Shown here: positions 34,994 to 45,355 of the stretch, piece by piece | Layout of the letters: every line of letters begins with the position of its first letter | Position numbering within the stretch: the stretch's first letter is position 1 | DNA from: Candidatus Loosdrechtia aerotolerans | GTDB taxonomy: Bacteria > Planctomycetota > Brocadiia > Brocadiales > Brocadiaceae | Direction of reading: 5' to 3' | DNA: 64,000 bases | Assembly: GCA_021646405.1 (NCBI GenBank) | Contig: SOER01000010.1 | Span: forward strand, 1-64,000 | Program-made: the position numbers and the translations under genes | The notes under the pieces: model-generated | Told to the model about the DNA's origin: nothing | Databases searched by the model: none | Seen by the model: the letters and a program-made list of their open reading frames with translations, nothing else

Positions 34994-35536
34994 TTATTCT
35001 GACTTTAAAGGCATACCTAATAATTTTAACAATTCACGGGATTGTTCATCAGATTTTCCAGTTATTACCAAGGTAACATCCATGCCTTCGACGGATTCGA
35101 TATTGTCTATATTTATTTCAGGAAACACACTCAGTTCCGTAAGACCAAGGGTATAGTTCCCGTGTCCATCAAATGATTTGGGAGACAACCCCCTGAAATC
35201 TTTTATTCTTGGCAACACAATACTGATCATACGATCCAGAAATTCATACATCCTTTTTTTACGAAGAGTTACTTTGCAGCCAATAGGAATATCCTTGCGC
35301 AGTTTAAAACCAGAAATCGCTTTTTTTGATTTTGTAACTAGCGGCCTTTGACCAGTAATAATTGATAAATGTTTTACAGCCTCTTCGATAATTTTCTTAT
35401 TATCGACTGCCTTACCAAGTCCCATGTTAACAACAATTTTTTCCAATCTTGGCACTGAAAATCTATTCTTATAATGAAATTTATCGATTAACTGTTGCAT
35501 TACTTCTTTTTGATATTTTTCTAATAACCTTGCCAT
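34994..35536 (-). CDS. rplE: 50S ribosomal protein L5
   Basis: uL5 binds 5S rRNA and the P-site tRNA. The 180-residue frame has V-P-R-L-E-K-I-V-V-N-M-G-L-G near 28-41, G-Q-R-P-L-V-T-K-S-K-K-A-I-S near 58-71 and a C-terminal D-V-T-L-V-I-T. Confidence 0.97.
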   Translation of the reverse strand: MARLLEKYQKEVMQQLIDKFHYKNRFSVPRLEKIVVNMGLGKAVDNKKIIEEAVKHLSIITGQRPLVTKSKKAISGFKLRKDIPIGCKVTLRKKRMYEFLDRMISIVLPRIKDFRGLSPKSFDGHGNYTLGLTELSVFPEINIDNIESVEGMDVTLVITGKSDEQSRELLKLLGMPLKSE

Positions 35537-35555
35537 ATCTCAAAAGCCCCAAAAA

Positions 35556-35891
35556 TCATTCAGTCGATAATATCTCAGAGCCACAGAAAGCACAGGTGCG
35601 AACCTTGTTACCGTTCTCCAAGATTTTTTTTCTTATCCTTACGCCTTTCCCATTTTTTTTACAATTTTTATTTTGACAAATCGGCAATACATTCGAGGCC
35701 GATATAGAGGCCTCTTTCTGGATTCTTCCACCTTGAGGATTATTTTGGCTAGGTTTTGTGTGTTTATACACCAGCTTTACCCCTTTAATAATAACCCTCT
35801 TCTTGTCAGGTAAAACCTTCATTATTCGTCCGGTTTTACCAGCCTCATTGCCAGCCATAACAGCAACTAAATCGTCTTTACGAACATGCAT
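35556..35891 (-). CDS. rplX: 50S ribosomal protein L24
   Basis: uL24 is an early assembly factor of the 50S subunit. It has a KOW motif (G-K-T-G-R-I-M-K-V-L near 15-24 from the chosen start), N-P-Q-G-G-R-I-Q-K-E and a C-terminal zinc ribbon (C-Q-N-K-N-C and C-A-F-C-G). The open frame begins at GTG 35903, but ATG 35891 is preceded by GGAG at a good distance. Confidence 0.96.
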   Translation of the reverse strand: MHVRKDDLVAVMAGNEAGKTGRIMKVLPDKKRVIIKGVKLVYKHTKPSQNNPQGGRIQKEASISASNVLPICQNKNCKKNGKGVRIRKKILENGNKVRTCAFCGSEILSTE

Positions 35892-35936
35892 AATATTCTC
35901 CACACGTATTCTGTATCTTCCTTGCTATCTACAGAG

Positions 35937-36305
35937 TTAAACCACTTCTGCTGCCAACGATATAATTTTCATAAAATTCTTTTGTCTTAACTCTCTAGCC
36001 ACAGCGCCAAATATCCTCGTTCCTCTGGGATTCCCGTCATTATCAATAATTACAATAGCGTTCTTATCGAACTTCAAATAGGAGCCATCATCCCTTCGTA
36101 TATTTTTTTTGGTGCGAACAACGACGCCTTTTACGACATCGCCTTTCTTTACAACTCCATCAGGAATTGATTTTTTCACCGCAGCAACTATGACATCACC
36201 GACACTTGCATATTTTCTACTCGTTCCACCCAGTACCTTGATACATTTAGCCACCTTAGCACCACTGTTATCGGCAATTTCTAATTTCGTCTGTTCCATT
36301 ATCAT
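35937..36305 (-). CDS. rplN: 50S ribosomal protein L14
   Basis: uL14 contacts 16S rRNA helix 44 region at the subunit interface. The 122-residue frame contains the signature beginning with N-S-G-A-K near 13-17, [13 protein letters not shown] near 55-67, and G-T-R-I-F-G-A-V near 97-104. Start may be the ATG two codons in (M-E-Q-T-K). Confidence 0.97.
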   Translation of the reverse strand: MIMEQTKLEIADNSGAKVAKCIKVLGGTSRKYASVGDVIVAAVKKSIPDGVVKKGDVVKGVVVRTKKNIRRDDGSYLKFDKNAIVIIDNDGNPRGTRIFGAVARELRQKNFMKIISLAAEVV

Positions 36306-36334
36306 CTGAGAAGATCCTCTCTTATATCATAGTC

Positions 36335-36595
36335 CTATTTTTTAAGAACTCTAACCAGCTTTGAGTTTTTTGTCTTGCTTATCGGCCTCGTCTCAATAAA
36401 TTCAATCTTATCACCTACTTTAGCTTGATTATTTTCATCATGCACTTTATACACAGAGGCCCTTTTAATATACTTCCCATATTTCGGGTGCTTTAAAAGA
36501 TTAGTAACCTCAACAACTATCGTTTTTTGCATCTTACTTCCAACTACCGTTCCTATAAGTTTTTTCCTTTTTCTGCTTTTTTCTTCAGTTTCCAT
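36335..36595 (-). CDS. rpsQ: 30S ribosomal protein S17
   Basis: uS17 is an OB-fold protein of the 30S body. The 86-residue frame has L-I-G-T-V-V-G-S-K-M-Q-K-T-I near 13-26, a central Y-K-V-H-D-E, and G-D-K-I-E-F-I-E-T-R-P-I-S near 60-72. Confidence 0.96.
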   Translation of the reverse strand: METEEKSRKRKKLIGTVVGSKMQKTIVVEVTNLLKHPKYGKYIKRASVYKVHDENNQAKVGDKIEFIETRPISKTKNSKLVRVLKK

Positions 36596-36602
36596 CTTAA
36601 GC

Positions 36603-36818
36603 CTACTCCTCCTTCTTTTCAGGACCTATGTTAAGCTCTCTTTCTCTCAGAACGGTTAACAACCTTGCAATGGTTTTTTTGACACTGCTCCTTTGCGCAG
36701 GGTTTCTCGTTTCTCCAGCCTGCCATTGGAACCGGATGTTGAGCAGCTCCCGTTTACAAGCATCGAGTTCATCCAAAATCTCCTGCTGAGATTTATTTCT
36801 TATTTCATCAGCGTTCAA
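36603..36818 (-). CDS. rpmC: 50S ribosomal protein L29
   Basis: uL29 is a two-helix protein near the exit tunnel and trigger-factor dock. The 71-residue frame begins at TTG 36818, overlapping the rplP stop by four bases (TTGA), with AGGAG nine bases upstream. Landmarks are E-L-L-N-I-R-F-Q near 24-31 and V-K-K-T-I-A-R-L-L-T-V near 46-56. Confidence 0.95.
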   Translation of the reverse strand: MNADEIRNKSQQEILDELDACKRELLNIRFQWQAGETRNPAQRSSVKKTIARLLTVLRERELNIGPEKKEE

Positions 36819-37234
36819 ATTATCTTTCTCCTCTGCACCAACCTTACCTTAACAGGCATCTTGTGAGCCATTTTATTAAACGTAGTTTTTGCCATTTCCT
36901 CGTTTATACCACTAAGCTCATAGAGAACTGTTCCTGGTTTAACAACGGCAACCCAGAACTCCGGCTCACCTTTACCTTTACCCATTCGAGTCTCAATAGG
37001 CTTTGATGATACTGATTTATGAGGAAAAACCCTTATCGTCAATTTCCCTTCCCTTGGAAGTGTATGTGAGGCCGCAACTCTTCCAGCTTCCAGCTGTTGA
37101 GCAGTTATCCATCCAGGTTCTAATGATTGCAAACCAAACTCTCCAAATGCAACCGTATTACATCGTGTTGCATTTCCTTTGATTTTGCCCCGTTGTGACT
37201 TCCTATACTTGACCCTCTTTGGCATCAGGCGCAT
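36815..37234 (-). CDS. rplP: 50S ribosomal protein L16
   Basis: uL16 shapes the A site next to the peptidyl transferase centre. The 139-residue frame starts [12 protein letters not shown]. Although family members usually begin at M-P-K-R, the AAGGAGG site is correctly spaced for the ATG at 37234, three codons earlier. This makes a 32-base overlap with the 3' end of rpsC. Confidence 0.97.
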   Translation of the reverse strand: MRLMPKRVKYRKSQRGKIKGNATRCNTVAFGEFGLQSLEPGWITAQQLEAGRVAASHTLPREGKLTIRVFPHKSVSSKPIETRMGKGKGEPEFWVAVVKPGTVLYELSGINEEMAKTTFNKMAHKMPVKVRLVQRRKII

Positions 37235-37877
37235 AATTTACCTCCTTATCGGGAATAACTAATCCTTTGTAAATCCAAACCTTCACTCCAATCACACCAT
37301 ATGTTGTTTTTGCCTCAGCAAAACCGTAGTCAACGTCAGCCCTTAACGTATGCAAAGGGATACTTCCCGATGCCATTTTTTCGGTCCTTGCAATCTCAGC
37401 CCCGCCCAGTCTACCGGATACCTGAATCTTTACGCCCTTAGCACCGACACTTAATGATGACTCCATAGCCTTTTTCATTGTTCTTCTGAACGCTGCGCGT
37501 TTTACAAGCTGTTCTGCTATATTTTCGGCAACAAGCTGCGCATAAAGCTCCGGTTTCAAAATTTCCTTTATTTTTATGACAACATTGCGGTTAATTAGCT
37601 TCTGGAGCTCATCTTTAAGCCGATCAACCTCAGCACCTTTCCTCCCGATAATTAATCCCGGACGTGCTGTATGTAACGTCACCCTTGCATCTTGCCGGGT
37701 TCTTTCTATATCTATAGCGGGAATACCAGCAAAACTATAATTCTCCTTAATTATTTTCCGTATCTTCTGATCTTCAACAAGCAAAGAACCAAAAGACCTT
37801 TTGTCTGCATACCACAGAGATCTCCATCCCTGGGTAATTCCCAATCTTATGCCAATTGGACATACCTTTTGACCCAT
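37203..37877 (-). CDS. rpsC: 30S ribosomal protein S3
   Basis: uS3 lines the mRNA entry channel. The 224-residue frame begins [14 protein letters not shown], contains the KH domain G-R-K-G-A-E-V-D near 76-83 and the C-terminal domain with [17 protein letters not shown] near 147-163. Its 3' end contains the ribosome site of rplP. Confidence 0.97.
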   Translation of the reverse strand: MGQKVCPIGIRLGITQGWRSLWYADKRSFGSLLVEDQKIRKIIKENYSFAGIPAIDIERTRQDARVTLHTARPGLIIGRKGAEVDRLKDELQKLINRNVVIKIKEILKPELYAQLVAENIAEQLVKRAAFRRTMKKAMESSLSVGAKGVKIQVSGRLGGAEIARTEKMASGSIPLHTLRADVDYGFAEAKTTYGVIGVKVWIYKGLVIPDKEVNYAPDAKEGQV

Positions 37878-37886
37878 TCTCTCTCC

Positions 37887-38246
37887 TTACTTATTTTTGC
37901 CTTTAACGCCCTTTGTTTTTTCAGTTAATATAACAGAAATATGGCTCGTTCTTTTTAAAATCCTTGCCGACATACCACGAGGCCTTGGGCGCTGCCACTT
38001 CCTGCTTGGCCCACCATCTACTGTGGCCTGTGCTACATACAATGACTCAACATCTACATCAATATTCTCATTCGCAGCAGCCACCGCCGCTCTTATAACT
38101 TTATCGACCATATAAGACGCACGCTTATGAGTTAACCGTAAAATTCTTAATGCATCGTCAACCGATTTCCCCCGAACGAGATCAATTACATACCGGGCTT
38201 TTCTCGGCGATATCCTTGCATATCTGTAAGAAGATTTGAATTCCAT
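37887..38246 (-). CDS. rplV: 50S ribosomal protein L22
   Basis: uL22 reaches into the exit tunnel. The 119-residue frame has I-S-P-R-K-A-R-Y-V-I-D-L-V-R-G near 12-26 and the hairpin region (V-D-G-G-P-S-R-K-W-Q-R-P-R-P-R-G near 76-91). Length is normal, with no loop deletion. Confidence 0.97.
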   Translation of the reverse strand: MEFKSSYRYARISPRKARYVIDLVRGKSVDDALRILRLTHKRASYMVDKVIRAAVAAANENIDVDVESLYVAQATVDGGPSRKWQRPRPRGMSARILKRTSHISVILTEKTKGVKGKNK

Positions 38247-38291
38247 TAGTGCAACAACCTTTCAATGCAATATAAAAACAATTCTCTTTAC

Positions 38292-38576
38292 CTAACCGCG
38301 AGGGGCTCCCTTCTTCTTCACACCCCCATGAGACTTGAAAACCCTTGTAGGTGCAAATTCCCCTAATTTGTGCCCAACCATATCATCTGTTACAAAAAGC
38401 CTTTGAAACCCTTTACCATTATGAATCATAAAAGTGTGGGATATAAATTCCGGTACAATGGTACAACTTCTGGCCCACGTACGTATCGGCTCCCCACCCT
38501 TGGCATCTTTTTGCTTTAACACCTTCTTTAATAACTTTTGATCAATATATGGTCCCTTTTTAACAGAACGACTCAT
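38292..38576 (-). CDS. rpsS: 30S ribosomal protein S19
   Basis: uS19 is a head protein that partners S13. The 94-residue frame has [21 protein letters not shown] near 33-41, H-N-G-K-G-F-Q near 52-58 and G-E-F-A-P-T-R near 72-78. Confidence 0.97.
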   Translation of the reverse strand: MSRSVKKGPYIDQKLLKKVLKQKDAKGGEPIRTWARSCTIVPEFISHTFMIHNGKGFQRLFVTDDMVGHKLGEFAPTRVFKSHGGVKKKGAPRG

Positions 38577-38603
38577 AACATCTCCCGCTACTAACCCTAT
38601 AGT

Positions 38604-39449
38604 TTATAAATTACCCCGTGCACCAGTCCTTCTTTTCCGCAAAATAAACTTATTACTCAATGCCCGTCTTTTTCTCGTTTTTCCACCTTTCGCCAATAAA
38701 CCAGTCCTGGAACAGGGATGCCTTCCACCACCACTTCTTCCCTCACCACCGCCGAGCGGATGAGAAACCGGATTTTGTGCTACGCCCCTTACATGCGGCC
38801 TCCTGCCCAACCAGCGGCTCTTTCCTGCTTTTCCCAGTCTGGTGTTCATATGATCGGCATTTCCGAGCGCTCCTATCGTTGCCCTGCAACCTTCAAATAT
38901 CATTCTTACCTCACCGGACGGAAGCGTAATATGTGCATAGTTCCCTTCTTTCGCCAATAATCTAGCGGAAACACCTGCCGAACGGGCTAATTGCCCTCCC
39001 TGCTTCTCGCGCAACTCTATATTATGAACATTCATACCTAAAGGAATATTCTTAAGAGGCATGCAGTTCCCAACCTCCGGCTCTACCTTTTCGCCCGACA
39101 CCACCATCTGTCCAACTTCAAGTTTTTCAGGCGCCAGTATATATCTCTTCTCACCATCAGCGTAATGTAGCAGTGCTATGCGCACGGAACGGTTAGGGTC
39201 ATATTCAATACCTGCAACTTTTGCGGGAATATTGTCCTTATTTCTTTTAAAATCAATAATCCTGTACTGTCTTTTGTTTCCGCCGCCTCTATGTCCCGCA
39301 GTTATCTTACCATCGGTATTCCTACCACCCGATTTCTTTAAAGGCTTTAGCAGAGACCTTTCGGGTTCTTTTTTCGTAATCTCAGAGAAATTTGAAACAC
39401 TTGCCAGTCTTTTCCCTGGAGTTACAGGTTTATAGTGCTTAATACCCAT
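38604..39449 (-). CDS. rplB: 50S ribosomal protein L2
   Basis: uL2 is essential for subunit joining and peptidyl transferase. The 281-residue frame has [10 protein letters not shown] near 42-51, H-R-G-G-G-N-K-R near 53-60, and the catalytic-region H-P-L-G-G-G-E-G-R near 231-239. Confidence 0.98.
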   Translation of the reverse strand: MGIKHYKPVTPGKRLASVSNFSEITKKEPERSLLKPLKKSGGRNTDGKITAGHRGGGNKRQYRIIDFKRNKDNIPAKVAGIEYDPNRSVRIALLHYADGEKRYILAPEKLEVGQMVVSGEKVEPEVGNCMPLKNIPLGMNVHNIELREKQGGQLARSAGVSARLLAKEGNYAHITLPSGEVRMIFEGCRATIGALGNADHMNTRLGKAGKSRWLGRRPHVRGVAQNPVSHPLGGGEGRSGGGRHPCSRTGLLAKGGKTRKRRALSNKFILRKRRTGARGNL

Positions 39450-39485
39450 AATAGTATTTATTATACCTCTTGAATTTATCTATAA

Positions 39486-39767
39486 TTAATAGCCAAGATC
39501 AATCGTATTTCCTTCCTTTAATGTAACAACAGCCTTCTTCCAATCTTTCGTTCTTCCAGGACGAAACCTGACCCTTCTGATTTTACCCTTTCTTATCAAC
39601 GTCCTGACGTCATCAACTTTTACATTAAAGAATTTTTCCACTGCTTCTTTTATCTGGATCTTGTTAGCTTTGAAATCAACCTCAAAATGATAAGAGTTTG
39701 TTGACTCCCCGTCTACAACACTCTTTTCTGTTCGCAAAGGCTTTTTTATTACCTGATAACTATCCAT
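39486..39767 (-). CDS. rplW: 50S ribosomal protein L23
   Basis: uL23 is the main dock for trigger factor and SRP. The 93-residue frame has I-K-K-P-L-R-T-E-K-S near 7-16, the helix A-N-K-I-Q-I-K-E-A-V-E-K-F-F and G-R-T-K-D-W-K-K-A near 73-81. Confidence 0.96.
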   Translation of the reverse strand: MDSYQVIKKPLRTEKSVVDGESTNSYHFEVDFKANKIQIKEAVEKFFNVKVDDVRTLIRKGKIRRVRFRPGRTKDWKKAVVTLKEGNTIDLGY

Positions 39768-39780
39768 AGATGTGTATCTC

Positions 39781-40392
39781 CTAACCTATACTACTTAAAG
39801 CTTCCCTTGTCAATAAAATCTTCTTTGGTTTCAGAACGTCATATGCGTTCAACTCAGCACTCGTCATAACATTCAGGGAAGGAATATTCCTTGCGGATCT
39901 CCAGACCACTTCATTTGGTTTTTCTATCACCAGCAAACAGCTGTCCCGTTCGATCCCAAGCGCTCTTAATATTCCGACCATTTCCTTCGTCTTTGCCGTG
40001 CTGATATCCAAATTATCCAGAACAACTATTTCATTATCCCGAGCCTTTGCCGCTAACGCAGAAAAAAGCGCTAACTTTTTCGCTTTCTTTGGAATTGTAT
40101 ATGAATAATCTCTGGGTTTAGGGCCAAAGACAATCCCTCCCCCCTTCCAAAGAGGCGAACGTGTGCTGCCTGCCCTCGCTCTGCCAGTATGCTTTTGTAC
40201 CCACGGTTTTTTACCGCCACCAGCAACTTCACTTCTCCTTTTCGTTGAAGCGGTTCCCTGCCTTTTATTAGCCTCATACATAAGCACAGCATCCCGTAGC
40301 AACTTAGTGCGAATAGGGCCACCGAACTTCTTTTCATCCAATTGCACACTGTCTACCTTCTCACCCTGTTTATTGTACACTAGTATATCCAT
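39781..40392 (-). CDS. rplD: 50S ribosomal protein L4
   Basis: uL4 extends into the exit tunnel and in some bacteria represses the S10 operon. The 203-residue frame has R-Q-G-T-A-S-T-K-R-R-S-E-V near 44-56, the tunnel loop K-K-P-W-V-Q-K-H-T-G-R-A-R near 61-73, and S-P-L-W-K-G-G-G-I-V-F-G-P near 79-91. Confidence 0.97.
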   Translation of the reverse strand: MDILVYNKQGEKVDSVQLDEKKFGGPIRTKLLRDAVLMYEANKRQGTASTKRRSEVAGGGKKPWVQKHTGRARAGSTRSPLWKGGGIVFGPKPRDYSYTIPKKAKKLALFSALAAKARDNEIVVLDNLDISTAKTKEMVGILRALGIERDSCLLVIEKPNEVVWRSARNIPSLNVMTSAELNAYDVLKPKKILLTREALSSIG

Positions 40393-40414
40393 AACAATCT
40401 CTTATCTAATTTAT

Positions 40415-41044
40415 TTATCCAACCCTACTCTTATTTACAATAAGGTAGCTTCCTTTATACCCAGGAACGGCACCCTTAACCAGCATTACATTTTTTTCTT
40501 TATCTACCTTAATAACATCAAGGTTTTTTATCGTCACCCGCTCGCCTCCCAGCCTGCCTGCCATTTTCTTACCGCGGAATACCCTCGAAGGATCTGTGTT
40601 GGAGCCAATAGATCCCGGAGGCCTATGCCTGGTAGAACCATGGGTCATATTACCTCCTTTGAAGTTCCATCTTTTCATCACACCGGCAAACCCTTTCCCC
40701 TTGGTTAGACCAACCACATCTACCGCTTTAACCTCCCGGAATACATCAGCGGTAATCACCTGCCCAGGTTTAAGATCTGCCTTAACATCTGATTTTACTT
40801 CTCTTACGAATCTTTTCGGTTCTGTAGAAGCTTTTGCAGCATGACCAATTTCCGGCTTTGTTGCATTTTTCTTTTTTTTACTATCAAATCCCAGTTGAAC
40901 AGCTGCGTATTTATCAGTTTCAACGGTCTTAACCTGCATAACACTACACGGCCCAAGTTGAATAACCGTAACAGGAATAAGCTTACCATCCTCAGCGTAT
41001 ACCTGCGTCATTCCCAATTTCTTTCCTAAAAGACCATTTACCAT
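40415..41044 (-). CDS. rplC: 50S ribosomal protein L3
   Basis: uL3 starts 50S assembly and its loop approaches the peptidyl transferase centre. The 209-residue frame has L-G-K-K-L-G-M-T-Q near 5-13 and the loop [20 protein letters not shown] near 128-147. Confidence 0.97.
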   Translation of the reverse strand: MVNGLLGKKLGMTQVYAEDGKLIPVTVIQLGPCSVMQVKTVETDKYAAVQLGFDSKKKKNATKPEIGHAAKASTEPKRFVREVKSDVKADLKPGQVITADVFREVKAVDVVGLTKGKGFAGVMKRWNFKGGNMTHGSTRHRPPGSIGSNTDPSRVFRGKKMAGRLGGERVTIKNLDVIKVDKEKNVMLVKGAVPGYKGSYLIVNKSRVG

Positions 41045-41087
41045 CCTACATTTACCTCAATTATAATTAAATATCTCTGTTCTTAAC

Positions 41088-41396
41088 TTATGCTTTTATT
41101 TTTATCTCTATACCCGCGGGCATATTTATCTTATTGAGTGCATCCATAGTTTTCGCTGTAGGCTCAACAATATCAATCAGCCTCTTATGTGTTCGTATCT
41201 CAAATTGTTCCCTCGACCTTTTATCTATGTGTGGTGACCTCAGTACAGTATACCTTTCGATACGTGTAGGTAACGGTACCGGACCAAACACCTTAGCCCC
41301 GGTACGCTTTGCCGTCTCTACAACCTCAAGCGCCGATTGATCTAATATTCTATGATCGTAGGCCTCCATCCGAATTCTTATTTTTTGATCCAGCAC
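41088..41396 (-). CDS. rpsJ: 30S ribosomal protein S10
   Basis: uS10 works in the 30S head and as NusE in antitermination. The 102-residue frame has [12 protein letters not shown] near 5-16, G-P-V-P-L-P-T near 38-44 and [12 protein letters not shown] near 54-65. The start is GTG 41396. It is the first gene of the S10 section and has its own promoter at 41453-41480. Confidence 0.97.
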   Translation of the reverse strand: MLDQKIRIRMEAYDHRILDQSALEVVETAKRTGAKVFGPVPLPTRIERYTVLRSPHIDKRSREQFEIRTHKRLIDIVEPTAKTMDALNKINMPAGIEIKIKA

Positions 41397-41452
41397 AATA
41401 GTACTCCGATAATGAATCTAACCAAGTTTAATTGCAAATTGCCAAAAGTTTT

Positions 41453-41480
41453 ATAATATCATTAATTATTTAAAAGTCAA
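41453..41480 (-). promoter_or_regulatory. Promoter of the S10 section
   Basis: On the minus strand TTGACT (41475-41480) and TATTAT (41453-41458) are separated by 16 AT-rich bases, in the 98-base gap between tuf and rpsJ. This is the largest gap in this part of the block and a natural entry point for rpsJ and its followers. Confidence 0.6.
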
Positions 41481-41494
41481 TAATAAATTGAAGT

Positions 41495-42697
41495 TTATTC
41501 AACAATTTTCGTAACGACACCGGCACCGACGGTTTTTCCACCTTCTCTGATAGCGAATCTCAAGCCTTCGTCCATTGCCACTGCCGTCAATAATTCCACA
41601 TTCACCCTTACATTATCACCAGGTATTACCATTTCCGTTCCGGACGGCAGGGTTACTACCCCCGTAACATCTGTTGTTCGGAAATAGAATTGGGGTCGAT
41701 ATCCCGTAAAGAACGGCGTATGTCTTCCACCTTCTTCCTTGGTTAACACATATGCCTCTGCTTCATATTTCTTATGAGGGGTTATCGTTCCCGGCTTTGC
41801 CAGTACCTGGCCTCTCTCTATATCTTCCTTTTCCACACCCCTTAGCAATACCCCAACATTATCACCTGCATGACCTTCATCCAGGGTCTTATTAAACATC
41901 TCCACTCCCGTTACTACTGACTTCCCAACCTCAGGCTTTATCCCCACAATCTCTACCTCATCGCCTACCTTTACCTTTCCGCGCTCTATTCTCCCCGTAG
42001 CAACAGTCCCCCTGCCCTTTATACTAAACACATCCTCTACCGACATCAGGAACGGCTTATCTATCTCCCTTACCGGATCCGGAATATACTCATCCACCGC
42101 ATCCATCAACTTCATAATCTGACCGCAGTACGGACATGTCTCTGAACCACATCCACACTCCATCGCCTTCAACGCCGATCCCCTTATTATTGGTATCTCA
42201 TCCCCGGGAAAGTTATACTTGCTCAACAATTCCCTTACTTCCATCTCAACAAGATCCTGCAGCTCCGCATCCTCCAGCATATCAATCTTGTTCATAAACA
42301 CTACAATCCTTGGCACTCCTACCTGCCTTGCCAAAAGAATATGTTCCCGCGTCTGAGGCATCGGACCATCCGGTGCACTTACCACCAATATCGCACCATC
42401 CATCTGCGCAGCACCCGTTATCATGTTCTTTACATAGTCCGCATGACCGGGACAATCCACATGCGCATAGTGCCTCCTCTTCGTCTCATACTCCACATGG
42501 GCTATCGCTATCGTAATCCCCCTCTCACGTTCTTCAGGCGCCTTATCAATCGTATCAAACGCCCTCTCCTTGGCCAACCCCTGTTTTGCCAAAGTGTGGG
42601 TTATTACCGCCGTCAACGTCGTCTTACCATGATCTACGTGACCTATCGTACCTACATTCACATGTGGCTTCGTACGCTTAAATACTTCTTTCCCCAT
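41495..42697 (-). CDS. tuf: Elongation factor Tu (copy 1, str/S10 locus)
   Basis: EF-Tu brings aminoacyl-tRNA to the ribosome as a GTP complex. The 400-residue protein has G1 G-H-V-D-H-G-K-T-T at 19-27, R-G-I-T-I at 59-63, D-C-P-G-H at 81-85, N-K-I-D at 136-139 and S-A-L at 174-176, then beta-barrel domains 2 and 3. A loop at 181-191 carries four cysteines ([11 protein letters not shown]) not found in E. coli EF-Tu. It is identical in protein to the copy at 57329, and identical in DNA as far as I can read, apart from the stop codon (TAA here, TAG there). Confidence 0.98.
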   Translation of the reverse strand: MGKEVFKRTKPHVNVGTIGHVDHGKTTLTAVITHTLAKQGLAKERAFDTIDKAPEERERGITIAIAHVEYETKRRHYAHVDCPGHADYVKNMITGAAQMDGAILVVSAPDGPMPQTREHILLARQVGVPRIVVFMNKIDMLEDAELQDLVEMEVRELLSKYNFPGDEIPIIRGSALKAMECGCGSETCPYCGQIMKLMDAVDEYIPDPVREIDKPFLMSVEDVFSIKGRGTVATGRIERGKVKVGDEVEIVGIKPEVGKSVVTGVEMFNKTLDEGHAGDNVGVLLRGVEKEDIERGQVLAKPGTITPHKKYEAEAYVLTKEEGGRHTPFFTGYRPQFYFRTTDVTGVVTLPSGTEMVIPGDNVRVNVELLTAVAMDEGLRFAIREGGKTVGAGVVTKIVE

Positions 42698-42727
42698 TTC
42701 CGAGACCTCCGATTCTCTCTAGTAAAG

Positions 42728-44788
42728 TTATGCAACGCTACTTAATACCTTAGCAGGCGCTGGCCTGTATTCCAGCGGTTCCATTGTAAATGTTCCTCTT
42801 CCCTGAGTGATCGATCGCAAGACAGTCGCGTATCCAAACATCTCTGCCAGTGGAACATCACCTTTAATTATTTTCAGGTTACCTCTTGTATCCATCTCAA
42901 GAATATTTGCCCTGCGGCTCGTGATTTCACTAATCACATCACCCATATACTGTTCCGGAACAACAATCTCAAAAGACATTATTGGTTCCAGTAATATTGA
43001 TTTTGCCATCTCAACACCTTTTCTTAACGCAATACTTGCTGCAGTGTAAAAGGCCAAATCAGATGAATCTACAGGATGTGTCGAACCATCGAACAAGGTA
43101 ACCTTTATATCTATGAGCGGATATCCACCTGCTACCCCCGTAGCACAGTTCTCCCGTATCCCCTTTTCCACAGACCTTACATACTGTTTGGGGATTTTAC
43201 CACCAACAATTGCATCTTCGAAGACCACTGACTCTTCACCTTTAAATGGCTCTAGTGTGATCCATACGTGCCCATATTGCCCGTGACCGCCAGTCTGTTG
43301 AATAAACTTACCTTCAACTTCTACCTTTTTGCCAATAGTTTCACGGTAAGATACTTTCGGAGCGCCAACATTGGCATCCACGTTATACTCACTCAACATT
43401 CTGTTCTTTATTACCTCCAGATGCAATTCACCCATACCGGAAATAATTAACTGCCCGGTCTCCTGATCCACCTGCGTTCTAAAGGTAGGATCCTCCTTGG
43501 CCATTTTGGAGAGAACCACCCCAAGCTTCTCTTTTTCTGCATCAGACTTAGGCTCAATCGCCATAGATATAACTGTTTGAGGAAACTCCATTTTCTCAAG
43601 AACTATAGGGTGATTGGGATCACAAAGAGTATCTCCGGTCACCGTATATTTCAATCCAATTACAGCAGCGATTTCGCCTGCAGTAATCTCACTAACCTGC
43701 TCTCTCGCACTTGCGTGCATTTTATAGATACGGCTGATCAACTCTTTTTTATCTTTGCCAGAATTTACCACCCTTGATCCGGATATTATTTTTCCTGAAT
43801 AAACCCGTATAAAGGTAAGGTCACCGTGTTTATCAGACGTAATTTTAAAAGCTAGAGCACTAAAAGGCTCTGTCGGAAGAGGTTTCCTCGCTTCCTGTTC
43901 CCCTGTTTCTGGATTCGTCCCCACAATCTCTTTCTTATCGAGTGGCGATGGTAAATAGTCACATACGGCATCAAGTAAAGGTTGTACCCCTTTCCTCTTG
44001 AAAGCAGAGCCACATAATACAGGCACAAATTTTAAGTTAATCGTTCCTTCGCGTATTGCCTTTTTTAACTCATCATCGGTTATTTCCTCATTGTTCAAAA
44101 ACTTTTCTGTCAACCAATCAATTTCCTCGGCAACCGCTTCAATTAATTTTGCACGATAATTTTCAGCATCTTCCCGGTATTCCTCGGGAATCTCCTCTAC
44201 TGAGAAATTAACCCCTAGTTTATCGCTGTCATCTGAATATACGAGAGCTTTCATAGTTACAAGATCGATAACACCCTTAAAATTCTGTTCTTTACCAAGA
44301 GGAATTTGTATAGGTATTCCCTTTGCTCCCAGCCTTTCATTGATCTCCGTAACAACCTTTATAAAATCAGCACCGATACGATCCATTTTATTTACAAAAC
44401 AGATCCTCGGCACATGGTATTTATCAGCCTGTCGCCAGACCGTCTCTGACTGCGCCTCGACACCACCTACACCGCAAAAAACACAAACAGCTCCGTCAAG
44501 GACACGAAGAGATCGCTCCACTTCTACAGTAAAATCAACGTGACCAGGTGTATCGATAATATTAATTTGATAATCGTTCCAGGAACACGTAGTTGCTGCA
44601 GCCGTAATGGTAATTCCACGTTTTTGCTCCTCTTCCATCCAGTCCATTACCGCAGTTCCTTCGTGAACTTCGCCCATCTTATATAATTTACCTGTATAAT
44701 AGAGAATACGTTCCGACGTCGTTGTCTTACCAGCGTCAATATGTGCTGCAATACCAATATTTCTCATCTTTTCAAGACTTATACTCAT
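42728..44788 (-). CDS. fusA: Elongation factor G
   Basis: EF-G drives translocation. The 686-residue GTPase has A-H-I-D-A-G-K-T-T near 15-23, R-G-I-T-I-T near 57-62, D-T-P-G-H-V-D-F near 80-87, N-K-M-D-R near 134-138, and all five domains including the domain [11 protein letters not shown] near 497-505. It sits in the classic rpsL-rpsG-fusA-tuf order, so it is the main EF-G rather than a paralogue. Confidence 0.98.
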   Translation of the reverse strand: MSISLEKMRNIGIAAHIDAGKTTTSERILYYTGKLYKMGEVHEGTAVMDWMEEEQKRGITITAAATTCSWNDYQINIIDTPGHVDFTVEVERSLRVLDGAVCVFCGVGGVEAQSETVWRQADKYHVPRICFVNKMDRIGADFIKVVTEINERLGAKGIPIQIPLGKEQNFKGVIDLVTMKALVYSDDSDKLGVNFSVEEIPEEYREDAENYRAKLIEAVAEEIDWLTEKFLNNEEITDDELKKAIREGTINLKFVPVLCGSAFKRKGVQPLLDAVCDYLPSPLDKKEIVGTNPETGEQEARKPLPTEPFSALAFKITSDKHGDLTFIRVYSGKIISGSRVVNSGKDKKELISRIYKMHASAREQVSEITAGEIAAVIGLKYTVTGDTLCDPNHPIVLEKMEFPQTVISMAIEPKSDAEKEKLGVVLSKMAKEDPTFRTQVDQETGQLIISGMGELHLEVIKNRMLSEYNVDANVGAPKVSYRETIGKKVEVEGKFIQQTGGHGQYGHVWITLEPFKGEESVVFEDAIVGGKIPKQYVRSVEKGIRENCATGVAGGYPLIDIKVTLFDGSTHPVDSSDLAFYTAASIALRKGVEMAKSILLEPIMSFEIVVPEQYMGDVISEITSRRANILEMDTRGNLKIIKGDVPLAEMFGYATVLRSITQGRGTFTMEPLEYRPAPAKVLSSVA

Positions 44789-44847
44789 ATTATCAAACTT
44801 CCTAACGTTAAATAAAATCTTCTTTAAAAAATTACATCTCTATTACA

Positions 44848-45330
44848 TTAAAATCGTGACCATGCAAAGTGCGCAAACGCCTTATTCGCCTCAGCCATTT
44901 TATGAGTATTCTCTCTCTTCGTCATAGCAGCACCCTGCTTTTTGTACGCATCCAGCAACTCATCGGCTAAACGCTGATACATCGGACGTCCTTTTTTGCT
45001 ATTTGCAGCATCTATTATCCAGCGAAGGGCCAGTGATTGTTGCCTTTGTTTTGGCACCTCTACCGGCACCTGATATGTTGCCCCCCCTACACGCTTTGAT
45101 CGAACTTCTACTAACGGTTTCACATTGTTTACTGCGTTTTCAAATACTTCCAGGGGTGTAACATCCGGTATCTTTTTTTCTATTGTTCCCATCGCCTTAT
45201 AGAAGACACTCTCAGCAACACTCTTCTTACCACTTCGCATAAGACAATTAACAGTTTTTGAAACTAACCTACTTTTATATTTTACATCTGGTTCTAAGTA
45301 TATTTCTGTACTTCTATATGCAAGCGCCAT
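44848..45330 (-). CDS. rpsG: 30S ribosomal protein S7
   Basis: uS7 organises the 30S head and touches E-site tRNA. The 160-residue frame has S-R-L-V-S-K-T-V-N-C-L-M-R-S-G-K-K-S near 20-37, G-G-A-T-Y-Q-V-P-V-E near 82-91 and R-E-N-T-H-K-M-A-E-A-N-K near 138-149. Confidence 0.97.
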   Translation of the reverse strand: MALAYRSTEIYLEPDVKYKSRLVSKTVNCLMRSGKKSVAESVFYKAMGTIEKKIPDVTPLEVFENAVNNVKPLVEVRSKRVGGATYQVPVEVPKQRQQSLALRWIIDAANSKKGRPMYQRLADELLDAYKKQGAAMTKRENTHKMAEANKAFAHFAWSRF

Positions 45331-45355
45331 AAAATACCCTCTCTTTCAAAAATTC

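Noticed and set aside
40163-40708. 181-codon plus-strand frame across rplD and rplC
   Set aside because: It runs antisense to two conserved ribosomal genes and matches nothing.
42310-42745. Plus-strand frames inside tuf, repeated at 58144-58576
   Set aside because: They recur only because the two tuf genes are identical; they are antisense shadows.
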